From a virus, in the IMG/VR virus record IMGVR_UViG_3300019360_000003, positions 1 through 63,934 of that record: a stretch of DNA of 63,934 nt. One strand, given 5' to 3'. The notes below the pieces were generated by a model. That model ran no database searches, was not told the origin of the DNA, and worked only from the letters and a program-made list of their open reading frames with translations. This document shows positions 1-7,068 of the stretch, one piece after another. The first letter of the stretch is position 1, and every line of letters starts with the position of its first letter. A program made the position numbers and the translations under genes.

Positions 1-123
1 CCTAGACATAGAAGATAACGTTAAAGCGCGAGCGGCCTTTTACCTGCTGGATGAAATTCGCGCTCTGCAACAAAGCGGCTTCGATGCTGACAAAATCGTT
101 GACGCGTTGATAGAGAAAGCGGA
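1..123. repeat. Terminal direct repeat / circularisation overlap (left copy)
   Basis: These 123 bases are identical to the last 123 bases of the window (63812-63934). A gene reads in frame from the right end through the repeat into 124-169, which is what is expected when a circular genome is assembled with a k-mer-sized overlap. A true short terminal redundancy cannot be excluded, but a redundancy lying inside a gene would be less natural. Confidence 0.95.
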
Positions 124-169
124 TAGCAGACTGAAGCCGGTTTGTGCGGCTGGAGAGATTTCAATGTGA
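2..169 (+). CDS. Small protein spanning the contig junction (3' part)
   Basis: This is the continuation of the ORF that begins at 63717; joining the ends gives an 87-residue protein ending in TGA at 167-169. It is charged, probably helical, and has no family I recognise. The uninterrupted frame across the junction supports circularity. The full-length protein exists only after the ends are joined. Confidence 0.7.
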   Translation, partial: LDIEDNVKARAAFYLLDEIRALQQSGFDADKIVDALIEKADSRLKPVCAAGEISM

Positions 170-554
170 ACCTGGCAAGCAAACCTATTCTCGGGCTCTC
201 GACGTCGAGAAGGCCGAAGAGGACGCGCTCCGTGTAGCGGCTACGGGGCGGCGGAGCGGGCGGAAGAAATAATTTTGCGCTCGCCCGTCTCCACTCCGTC
301 CGCTCGCTCAGTCGCTCGCAGGACTTTGCTGCCGAGGGTGGCGGCTCGTTCACGGCCCTATCCAGGGCGCGCTCTCTCGCAGGCGGCGCAAATACGCGCT
401 CAACCTTGAGGCGCTGAGCCCGCATGACCGCCAGAAGATCGCGGACGCCTTGTGGGCGATCGTGCTGGAGCTCGCGGGAGAGCAATTGCTCACCCCTGCG
501 GAGCTGGAGATCTTGAAGCGTGAGGGGGCAAGCGCTCTCTCATCTTGCGGTTAA
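144..554 (+). pseudogene. Interrupted small gene remnant
   Basis: Two coding-like segments share one strand. The first (GTG at 144 to TAA at 270-272) is acidic then basic, ending RRSGRKK. The second (about 387-554, stop TAA 552-554) has a clearly protein-like composition, beginning RKYALNLEALSPHD and continuing as a helical segment, but it has no start codon in frame. If the GC-rich stretch at about 268-386 were removed, the two would join at a repeated basic RRxxRKK-type sequence. I read this as one gene split by an insertion or rearrangement. No function is assignable. Confidence 0.35.
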
Positions 555-888
555 TTGGTGAGGTGGAGAGCGCCCCGGCCTGGAATCTGATCGAATCACC
601 GGCAAGGCGTAGCTGGCGACGTCGGGGCGCGGCGCACAGATAGAGAAAATCACGTCGCGCTCCGATTTGTCCCACGACGAACCAGGCGCGCAGGGGCCTG
701 GAGGAGCCGGCTGGAGAGCGGCTCCGAACTGCGGGGATGCGGGATCGAGCGATCCCGATAGGCTGGGAGCGCGGCAAAGAGTCCCGATGCCGCTCAGGCT
801 GGCGATTCTTCGGCGCGTATAAGACGATCAGAGCGCTTGGCTTGGAGCGCGGCGTGTCTCGGGTTTTTGACATTTGAGTTTTGACATT

Positions 889-1146
889 GCCAGCGTGGGT
901 CGCTGGCGATCCGGGCGCAGGGTATTTCCGTATGGGGCGGGACTGCGCCCGGTTGGTGAGGGTCGGAATTTGTAGAGAGATTCCGGCTTCCAGGGCGCGT
1001 GGGACGAACGCTCGTCCCGTGCGCTCTGGCCTTCGCTGCGGTCGGCAACGACGACCGCAGAGCCTGTCTGCGGGGACAGGCTGTAGCTGCCCGGACGCGG
1101 CGCTCTGGCTGAGGACGTGTTGATTGGCGCCGCGTCCGGGGTTTTT
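889..1146 (+). ncRNA. Candidate structured RNA ending in an intrinsic terminator
   Basis: Six consecutive stem-loops lie within 260 bases, the last followed by GTTTTTG. Nested pairing is possible around 1001-1018 because flanking bases at about 990-999 and 1020-1029 are also complementary. No RNA family was recognised. The call rests only on pairing potential read by eye, and the 5' end is unknown. Confidence 0.35.
1090..1146 (+). terminator. Rho-independent terminator-like hairpin
   Basis: A perfect 14-bp GC-rich stem (1090-1103 with 1127-1140), a 23-base loop and then GTTTTTG at 1141-1146. It lies between non-coding DNA and the 1536 gene, so it would end the upstream transcript. Confidence 0.6.
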
Positions 1147-1535
1147 GAAAATTCTGCAATTCTTCGAACTCCGCAACCCTATGGCGTCTCGTAGGGGATC
1201 GGTCGCAATGATCCTCGGAGCGTTCCATCGCGAACGACGAGGGGAGTGATAGCGATGTAGCGCAAGTGGGAGGCAGAGACGCGAAGCGGAGTCGCATGCC
1301 GTGATCCCGTACACGGGATCGAGGTTGCGAGGGCGCCGATGATTCACTGGACAAGGACCGGCCGACAGAGATCGGCTGCCTCACACCCGCCAAGAACCGC
1401 AATGGGCCCCCTCACCCACAGAGGGTTGCGCGATCTGGACAGGTGGTGACGCGAGGCGCGCAGCCTCTCGCAACTGAAATTAAGGAGAGTACCGGCATCT
1501 GATTTTGCGGGCGCGAGCCTGCCTAGGAGGGCTTT

Positions 1536-1751
1536 ATGTTGGTGATCTTTCTTTTCGTGTTTTTTTTCTCGCTGATCATCGCGCTTGGAATGCTGGGGGT
1601 GAGCTTGATGATTGACGATTGGCCTGAATCAAGATCTGCGGCGATACCGCAGCCGCAGCCAGGAGGCTCCACGCCTCCGCCCGCTGGCGCCGTTTCGGGG
1701 CAAAAAGGCGCGGCGCCAAACAAGACCGGGGACGTTTCCAGAACCGCATGA
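1536..1751 (+). CDS. Small single-pass membrane protein
   Basis: A 71-aa protein with a strong ribosome site (TAGGAGGG, 6-8 bases before ATG). Residues about 2-27 form one hydrophobic helix (FLFVFFFSLIIALGMLGVSL), followed by a Pro/Gly/Ser/Gln-rich soluble tail. Its stop overlaps the next start. The architecture suits a small anchored phage protein, but no family is recognised. Confidence 0.65.
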   Translation: MLVIFLFVFFFSLIIALGMLGVSLMIDDWPESRSAAIPQPQPGGSTPPPAGAVSGQKGAAPNKTGDVSRTA

Positions 1752-2020
1752 CCGCTTGCGTCCCCGGTCAATTTCCCGCCACGGCTTTGGGGCGGTTGGC
1801 CGCGGCGGACTGGTTGAAGCGCGCCGCCGAAGGAAAGAGTGAAATGGAGAAAGAGAAAATCGAAAAGCTCCAGGCCGTGATCAGCGGCGCGATCGTGAGC
1901 GCCGTGAATCTCGCCGCCGGGGAGGGAGTGGGGCAGGCCCTATTGGCCGCCACGCAGATCAAGCTCAGGCCTCGCAGGCCGGCGTCGAAAGCTCAGGCGC
2001 CGAAGCCGGCCAAGGCCTAA
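1748..2020 (+). CDS. Small hypothetical protein, Ala/Lys-rich C-terminus
   Basis: The start at 1748 overlaps the upstream TGA (ATGA). An internal ATG at 1844, preceded by AAGGAAAGAG, is an alternative start giving 58 aa. The middle (EKLQAVISGAIVSAVNLAAG) is an amphipathic or weakly hydrophobic helix and the tail is basic and Pro/Ala-rich, possibly nucleic-acid-binding. Function unknown. Confidence 0.5.
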   Translation: MTACVPGQFPATALGRLAAADWLKRAAEGKSEMEKEKIEKLQAVISGAIVSAVNLAAGEGVGQALLAATQIKLRPRRPASKAQAPKPAKA

Positions 2021-2151
2021 CAAGCTTCGCGCGCGTCGCGACGCTCTTTCATAACGATCAAACGCTGAAGTCTACGAGCGTGCGATTCTTCGTTTGGACT
2101 GGCAGGGGCCAGTAGGCGGCGCGCGTGAAATAACTATAGAGGGAGATAGTG

Positions 2152-2817
2152 ATGACCGAACAAGATGGAATTGATTTGATTAGCGTGCTCGGTGAGATCA
2201 GGCAATCGCTCGCATTGATCGCTGGCGCAATGGCCTCGGCTCCGGACATTCGGGAGCCGATTCAGAATTACTCGACCTTTGATTGGTCGTCTATCGGAGC
2301 CGAGGTATTGCGGAACGACCAGGACGGGCCGAGCGTCGTCCGTTGGAACGGCAAGATCTTCAAGCGCCGCTCCCCTTCGAATAAATTCGCGCCATCGATC
2401 TGGTTCTCGCGCTGTGTCGGGAAAGCGGAGGATGGCGCGAATTTATACGAGACGCTGATCTCCTTCGACATAATCTCGGACGACGTAGAGCCGGTCAATC
2501 CGAAGGCGCGCGCGCTGGCGTTCGCGAACGCCACGAAGAGCGACGGCCTCAACGATCTAAGGCCAAACCTGGAGGCGCTCGCCGAACGCTTATACAGGGA
2601 GGGGCGCGTCACGAAGACCGGGGCGAGCTACTCCGTCAAACCGAATGGCCCGGTGACCTACTCCGTCACGAGAGGCGCTTCCGGCAATGCCATCTGCAAT
2701 TGCGAGCGATACGAGGCGGGATCGGCTTCCGACCCGAAATTCCGTTGTGAGCACGTGCTTGCAGTGAAACTCTTCGCCGCGCAAGCTGAGAGGGAAGCAA
2801 GCCGGAAGGCGGCGTAA
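2152..2817 (+). CDS. SWIM zinc-finger domain protein
   Basis: The C-terminal third contains CNC(x)15CEH, the CxC...CxH arrangement of SWIM zinc fingers, which bind DNA or proteins. Residues about 55-110 contain RWNGKIFKR and an aromatic segment suggesting a small globular nucleic-acid-associated domain. I chose ATG 2152, with GAGGGAGA 6-8 bases upstream; the GTG just before it is less likely. It sits at the start of the early block, so a DNA replication or recombination accessory role is plausible but inferred. 221 aa. Confidence 0.65.
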   Translation: MTEQDGIDLISVLGEIRQSLALIAGAMASAPDIREPIQNYSTFDWSSIGAEVLRNDQDGPSVVRWNGKIFKRRSPSNKFAPSIWFSRCVGKAEDGANLYETLISFDIISDDVEPVNPKARALAFANATKSDGLNDLRPNLEALAERLYREGRVTKTGASYSVKPNGPVTYSVTRGASGNAICNCERYEAGSASDPKFRCEHVLAVKLFAAQAEREASRKAA

Positions 2818-2891
2818 TCGGCTTTCCGCGGTGAGATTGGGCGCTTGGTAGCCGCGGAACGCACGAAGCGCTTTTGGAACCTATCTAACGA

Positions 2892-2921
2892 GATGGGAGC
2901 GAGGGAGGAATCGCTCGCTCC
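2892..2921 (+). promoter_or_regulatory. Hairpin upstream of the metallopeptidase gene
   Basis: GGGAGCGAG at about 2894 pairs with CTCGCTCCC ending at about 2921, around a purine-rich loop, 24 bases before the 2945 start. There is no T-run, so it is a candidate leader structure or processing site, not a terminator. Confidence 0.3.
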
Positions 2922-2944
2922 CACTGTATCCTCACGAGGTAACC

Positions 2945-3487
2945 ATGCCGCAAGAATACGCGCCGGCGCCTGACGTCGAAGAGGTCGCTCGCGACCTCAT
3001 AGATTCTTATCACTCTCACCTGGCGAGCGTCAGGATTGATTTCGTTTTCGTGAGCGAGTCCCTGAAGGAGAAGGGAAAGCTTGTATGGGGCCGCGCCAAA
3101 AAGGTTGGCGGCCTCAACGCTTGGCTGGCGTCGGAGACCAGAAGGCCGGACGCTATACAGCCACAAGAATTCTTTGTGGTTGAGATCGACCGCAAGGTGT
3201 GGGGGCAACTCGACGACAAATGCAGGAGGGCGCTCGTAGATCACGAGCTGACGCATCTGGACGTCGATATAGACACAAGCAAGCTCTCGATCCGCCCGCA
3301 CGATCTCGAAGAATTTAATTCAATCGTCCGCCGCTACGGCCTTTGGCGCGACGATGTCCAGTTGTTCATCGAGGCCGCCAAAGACGAGCGGAAACTGTTT
3401 GAGACCAGGATCGAGCGAATCATCGAGCGAATCAACGAGGGGGCGCTGGGGCCTGAAGTGTCGGCCTCACGCGTGAGCGCCGGATGA
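2945..3487 (+). CDS. Putative phage metallopeptidase (PF18894-like)
   Basis: This 180-aa protein contains HELTHLD at about residues 100-106, a zinc-peptidase HExxH-type motif, preceded by the RALVDHEL context typical of the putative phage metallopeptidase family. A downstream HDLEEFNSIVRRYGLW segment matches the conserved C-terminal part of that family as I remember it. An upstream FVFVSES strand fits the same fold. These proteins are common in early phage operons with unknown substrate. Ribosome site GAGGTAACC is weak. Confidence 0.8.
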   Translation: MPQEYAPAPDVEEVARDLIDSYHSHLASVRIDFVFVSESLKEKGKLVWGRAKKVGGLNAWLASETRRPDAIQPQEFFVVEIDRKVWGQLDDKCRRALVDHELTHLDVDIDTSKLSIRPHDLEEFNSIVRRYGLWRDDVQLFIEAAKDERKLFETRIERIIERINEGALGPEVSASRVSAG

Positions 3488-3537
3488 TCAACTCAAACCC
3501 CAATACAGGAGTTTGAATCTAGCTAAGCAGGACATCC

Positions 3538-3963
3538 ATGATTGAAATCATTCAAAAACTCGACCACCTGGCCGCGCTCTACGCGCGCCGCAACCGTCTG
3601 GAGGCCGCCCGCGCCGAGGCGCTCGACTCGATTCTGACCGACGAGCAGCGCGAACGCGTTCGCGAGATTGATACCGAATTCGCCGAGTTCCAGTCGCGGC
3701 TCGGTCCTGAGATCGATGTCGCCGAGCGAGAGGCGAGAGAGGCTGTGTTGCTGCGCGGCGAGAGTGTGAAGGGCGTCGGCGTCCACGCGATCTATCGCCA
3801 CGGCGCGATCAAGTGGAATAGCGACGCGCTGGTCGGCTACGCGAAGGCTGGACATATGGAGATTTTAAGCTTCGCGTCCGAGGGCAAACCTTCGGTCGCG
3901 CTGAAGGAGCTGGGGAAGACTGAGCGCGCGGAGGCCGCGCCTTTTTCTGTTACGGTGGCGTGA
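3538..3963 (+). CDS. Coiled-coil phage protein, conserved hypothetical
   Basis: A 141-aa protein. Residues 1-75 are a long charged helix (likely coiled coil), followed by a compact region with AIYRHGAIKWNSDALVGYAK and a PSVALKE end. This pattern recurs in phage and plasmid proteins of about 130-140 aa near recombination genes, sometimes compared with nuclease-inhibitor or Gp157-like proteins. The comparison is from memory and tentative. Its TGA abuts the next ATG. Confidence 0.55.
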   Translation: MIEIIQKLDHLAALYARRNRLEAARAEALDSILTDEQRERVREIDTEFAEFQSRLGPEIDVAEREAREAVLLRGESVKGVGVHAIYRHGAIKWNSDALVGYAKAGHMEILSFASEGKPSVALKELGKTERAEAAPFSVTVA

Positions 3964-4203
3964 ATGCCGGAGGTCCTGGACCCGAAAAAGCGAGACCTGA
4001 TCTTCGAGGTCGCGACGCTGATCGACCGGCTGCTGCCAGTGATCTCCGCGCTGCGCGAGAACGAGGCGGATTTCCTCCGGTCGCTCAACGCGAAGGTGGA
4101 GCGGTACGGAGTGGAAGCCTTCGTCAGCGCGGCGCAACTGAATTGGCTTCGGGATCTGGAGAAGAGATACGCGCCAGACCCGCGGCAGGAGAGTTTGTTT
4201 TGA
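3964..4203 (+). CDS. Small helical hypothetical protein
   Basis: A 79-aa protein starting directly after the upstream stop (TGAATG) and ending two bases before the next ATG. It is all-helical by composition, rich in Leu/Arg/Glu. No family recognised. A longer frame overlapping it in another register (3960 start) has shadow-like composition until 4206 and was not used. Confidence 0.6.
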   Translation: MPEVLDPKKRDLIFEVATLIDRLLPVISALRENEADFLRSLNAKVERYGVEAFVSAAQLNWLRDLEKRYAPDPRQESLF

Positions 4204-4205
4204 GT

Positions 4206-4805
4206 ATGCGAATCTCTGAAAACTGGGACTTCGATCTGCTGAAGCTTATTCCGCAGGCGGAAGCCATTCTCGCGCCGGTGGCTGACGCGCAGCTGGTGAC
4301 GATCGGGAGCGCCGATCGGGAAGGCCGGCTCGAACATCCGTCGGTCTGGAATCACGAGCGCGGGATGGTGGCCTTCTTCGGCCTCCTCGACGGCATGGGC
4401 CGGTCTTCCGGGGTGAACACATGGAAGCCGCCCATTTATTCGACCGAGCAGCCGATCGTCACTTGCTCGGCGCTCGAGGCCTTCGCCGACGCCTGGGCGC
4501 ATGGCTATTTGCTTTGCGTCGAACACGAGATGATCTGGGATGCCTACAAATTCCGAAACCTGCTGATGTCCTTGATGTATGACGCGCGCGGTTATAAGGG
4601 CTACGCGCTCCCGGAGCAGCTCCGGCGAGAAAAACAAAACCGCGTGGCGAAAAATCTTAGGTTGGCCGTCGGCCGGCTCGAAGATCTCATCGAGCGAGTC
4701 GAGACCGTCACCGGTATTGAAATCCCAATGAAGACGGCCGGGAGCGGGGCCGCGGAGCGATCCACGGCCGGGTCGAGCGATCAATCCGATAGTCCGCACT
4801 TGTAA
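4206..4805 (+). CDS. Hypothetical protein
   Basis: A 199-aa protein starting at ATG 4206, two bases after the preceding stop. The body is mixed alpha/beta with many aromatic residues. A helical segment near residues 140-180 (REKQNRVAKNLRLAVGRLEDLIERV) leads to a Ser/Gly-rich tail. No catalytic motif is apparent. It closes the 2.9-4.8 kb early gene run. Confidence 0.6.
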   Translation: MRISENWDFDLLKLIPQAEAILAPVADAQLVTIGSADREGRLEHPSVWNHERGMVAFFGLLDGMGRSSGVNTWKPPIYSTEQPIVTCSALEAFADAWAHGYLLCVEHEMIWDAYKFRNLLMSLMYDARGYKGYALPEQLRREKQNRVAKNLRLAVGRLEDLIERVETVTGIEIPMKTAGSGAAERSTAGSSDQSDSPHL

Positions 4806-5105
4806 GGGCTTGCCTCGCGCTCGCTGTAGCTGGCAACGGACGAGCGCTGAAACGCCGGAGCGGTAGCGGCTCCACGCGAAGATGGAGGGCTGAAATGCCA
4901 GACCTGTCCGGCTATTAAACAATGCGAGCCGGCACAAGCCGACGGACGGCCGCGAAGCGTCGCGGTAAGCCATCAGCGATGGCGCGCCAATGGGGCGTGA
5001 CGTCCGGCGGAAGTGGACCGAGGGAATCAGGGCTGGCGGCAGGCTACCAGGCCGCCGGCGAATAAGCATAGGGAGCGATAAATATCAGAGAGGTGTGAGG
5101 CAAGC
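4806..5105. other. 300-bp hairpin-rich intergenic region before the replication initiator
   Basis: No gene seen. Short inverted repeats stand close together (around 4850-4870, 4962-4972, 4968-4985 GCCATC/GATGGC, and 5040-5060 where GGCGGC pairs with GCCGCC). It resembles the 555-1523 region in character. It directly precedes the initiator gene, so it may be a structured leader or part of a replication-control region. Confidence 0.45.
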
Positions 5106-6299
5106 TTGTCCAACAAAGTCAGCGGTAAAGTCTGGGAATTGGATTTGGATCCCATTGACAAGCTAGTGCTCTTAGCGCTGGCCGATCACGCGGATCATGA
5201 GGGGAACAACGTGCGACCAGGGAACGATCTGATGTGCGCAAAAACCGGTCTGAGCGAGCGCACAATCGGCAAGAAGATCGAGAAATTCATTCAACTTGGG
5301 ATCCTCATCCCTGTGCGTTTAAGCGCCGGGCCGGGCAAGTTCCGGGAGTTTTCTCTCGTGGCTGACCACCTCCCCCGCCACGAACTCTTCATCAAGAGAG
5401 ACCTGAAAAAGGTCGAACCGCGTTCGACTGTTCACAAACAAACAGTCGAACGCGGTTCGACTGTTAAGGGTCCGAAGTCGCCTAAATCGCGCTCGACAAC
5501 TCGACAAAGAACAGTCGAACCTGGTTCGACTGTTCCGTCGAACCCCATTCGACCGTTCACAGAGAAACAGTCGAACCTGGCGCAACCAACGGTCGAACCT
5601 GGCGCGCTAACGGTCGAACCTGGCGCCGATTCGCATGATAAGGAACGCGCGCGCGTTCTGAACCGTCATGAACCGTCATGTGAACCGTCAGAAGAAGAAG
5701 CCGCTCCTCCTCCCTTCGACAACTTCGCCGATCCTCTCTCCGAACTCGCATCCGCTATCGCGACTGTAATGGGTCTTCCCGCCGCGCCGGAAGGCGATGC
5801 CGCGGCGCCGATCAACGAAGCGGCGTCCGAGTTCCTGGCGGCCGGCTTGACCCCATCGGCTGTCTCCGAGTTCGAGGAGGATTTTTACCGCCGCAAAAAC
5901 CAACAGGGCAAAAAGTACGTCCTCACGCTCAAGATCCTCCGCGAGGATCTGCCTGGCTGGTCACGCGCCAATCGTATGCGACAGGTCGCCTCTCGCGCCG
6001 GCGCGAATGGCGCCGCGAAAGAAACCCAGAGCCTCGACCCGCAACCCCCTCGACCCAGAGTCGGCCAATGGGGCCAAGCGCTCACCCTGCTCGACACCCT
6101 GATCGGCTCTGACGCTGTCGCCGCATGGTTCGCGCCGCTCGAATTCCTCGGCGTCGAAGACGCTCAGGTTCGGTTGCGGTGCCCCGACGCCGTCTTCCGC
6201 GACTGGATCGAACGGAATTATTCAGCGCAGCTCGCCGACGCGCTGCGCGAGGTTGGACTGGGAGGCCGCGCGGTTTTCGAGATTGGAGGCTTATCGTGA
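5106..6299 (+). CDS. Phage replication initiator: winged-helix N-terminus, DnaA-domain-I-like C-terminus
   Basis: A 397-aa protein, TTG start at 5106 with GAGG upstream. Residues 1-95 resemble the helix-turn-helix of phage O/RepO-type initiators (LSERTIGKKIEKFIQLGIL). Residues about 100-180 are a low-complexity linker with repeated TVEPGSTV-like units, encoded by DNA iterons. Residues about 325-393 (ALTLLDTLIG...WFAPLE...DWIERNYSAQLADAL) resemble DnaA domain I, which recruits the replicative helicase. The inferred role is binding the in-gene origin and loading host DnaB. Domain I at the C-terminus is unusual relative to DnaA. Confidence 0.75.
   Translation: MSNKVSGKVWELDLDPIDKLVLLALADHADHEGNNVRPGNDLMCAKTGLSERTIGKKIEKFIQLGILIPVRLSAGPGKFREFSLVADHLPRHELFIKRDLKKVEPRSTVHKQTVERGSTVKGPKSPKSRSTTRQRTVEPGSTVPSNPIRPFTEKQSNLAQPTVEPGALTVEPGADSHDKERARVLNRHEPSCEPSEEEAAPPPFDNFADPLSELASAIATVMGLPAAPEGDAAAPINEAASEFLAAGLTPSAVSEFEEDFYRRKNQQGKKYVLTLKILREDLPGWSRANRMRQVASRAGANGAAKETQSLDPQPPRPRVGQWGQALTLLDTLIGSDAVAAWFAPLEFLGVEDAQVRLRCPDAVFRDWIERNYSAQLADALREVGLGGRAVFEIGGLS
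5411..5626 (+). other. Candidate origin: AACRGTCGAAC iterons inside the initiator gene
   Basis: About seven copies of a GTCGAAC core lie in 216 bases. Two form perfect 25-base palindromes, AACAGTCGAAC-NNN-GTTCGACTGTT (5441-5465, centre GCG; 5510-5534, centre CTG). A palindrome truncated on its left arm sits at 5412-5432. Degenerate or single sites follow at 5536-5557, about 5566, 5589 and 5610. Iterons inside the initiator coding sequence match the lambda O/ori arrangement. Confidence 0.65.
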
Positions 6300-6727
6300 T
6301 CGAAGACGTTTACGGCGAACTGACCAAAAAGCTCGAGGACTTGGCTCCCGCGTACTCTCTGCGACTCGACGCCGGCGAGCTGGAGGCCTACCGCGTCGAG
6401 CTGGCCCGATTTCCGCTCGCGGTCGCGCTCGTCGCGCTGGACGCCGCGCCGCTGATCTTCCCGGCGGTTTTCCCGAGCCTCGATGAGATGGTGGATCTGT
6501 GCGAGCGAATCGCGTCCGCGGCCCCGAGACTCGTCCAGGATCTCGCGCTGGTCGCCGAGTGTGAGCACGAGTACCGCTTCGAGCCCGAGCCGGAAGGCGG
6601 TTTGTATTCCGGCTTCGACGTTTGCTGCAAGTGCGGCCGCGCGAAGCCTCGCGTTAACGAGGCCCCGCCGCCGGTCCAACTGGAATATTTCCGGATGGCC
6701 GTGAATCCGCAGGGGAGGGAAAACTGA
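6296..6727 (+). CDS. Zinc-ribbon-like early protein
   Basis: A 143-aa protein with GTG start overlapping the initiator's stop (GTGA) and GGAGG 7 bases upstream. A helical N-terminal half is followed by CEHEYRF near residue 84 and CCKCGRAKP near residue 110, a CxH...CxC pattern suggesting one zinc site. Operonic position right after the initiator suggests a replication-accessory role, but this is only context. Confidence 0.55.
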   Translation: MIEDVYGELTKKLEDLAPAYSLRLDAGELEAYRVELARFPLAVALVALDAAPLIFPAVFPSLDEMVDLCERIASAAPRLVQDLALVAECEHEYRFEPEPEGGLYSGFDVCCKCGRAKPRVNEAPPPVQLEYFRMAVNPQGREN

Positions 6728-7068
6728 TGGCGACCGCGCTACGAGCCGCGGACATCGAGTCCCAATACGAGGCTGCGAAAGGCTCCCTTCACGCCCTGGT
6801 CATCGAGCGAGCGCGCCGGATTGTCGAAGAGCCCGATCTCTATTTCGCCCCGGAACAGCGCGACCGCGAGCTGATCTGGCAAATATGGGCGCGCTGGCGA
6901 GAGTTCGCCGCGCTCCACGCGCAATACCTATCCACGCGCGGCGAATACCTGATGCTCGGCTGTCTCATCGGCGAGCACAAAAAATGCAGGCGCGAGATCG
7001 TTCGCGCCGGCGCGCGATTGGTTTGCGGTTGCGCGTGTCATAAAACCCAAGGAGGAACCAATGAATGA
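6727..7068 (+). CDS. Cys-rich hypothetical protein
   Basis: A 113-aa protein sharing TGATG with the previous stop. The N-terminal two thirds are helical. The end carries C..H..C...CGCACH (about residues 80-106), a likely zinc site. No family recognised. It overlaps the start of the DUF3102-like gene by 8 bases, so translation is probably coupled. Confidence 0.55.
   Translation: MATALRAADIESQYEAAKGSLHALVIERARRIVEEPDLYFAPEQRDRELIWQIWARWREFAALHAQYLSTRGEYLMLGCLIGEHKKCRREIVRAGARLVCGCACHKTQGGTNE

Larger units (their letters stand above)
555..1523. other. ~0.97 kb non-coding region rich in hairpins
   Basis: No convincing gene lies here. Long minus-strand frames exist but are Arg/Pro/Ser-rich and look like GC-rich shadows. 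The plus strand has a dense series of strong inverted repeats: 729-745 (7-bp arms), 889-907 (7 bp), 911-920 with 943-952 (10 bp), 1001-1018 (7 bp), 1036-1060 (9 bp), 1063-1080 (6 bp), 1090-1140 (14 bp, then T-rich), and 1312-1330. The pattern fits a large structured RNA or an origin or recombination region. See the findings. Confidence 0.6.

Noticed and set aside
1-123. Long terminal repeat of an integrated element
   Set aside because: The identical ends carry one gene in frame across the joint, so they mark a circular assembly overlap.
490-1402. Two long minus-strand open frames (490-1347 and 794-1402)
   Set aside because: Compositions are Arg/Pro/Ser-rich, the frames overlap each other, lack ribosome sites and cross the hairpin series; typical of GC-rich non-coding DNA.
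3837-5069. 410-codon minus-strand frame
   Set aside because: It lies opposite three coupled plus-strand genes with good starts and has shadow composition (Arg/Pro-rich).
5411-5626. CRISPR array
   Set aside because: Repeats are short, palindromic, irregularly spaced and inside a gene; they fit iterons.
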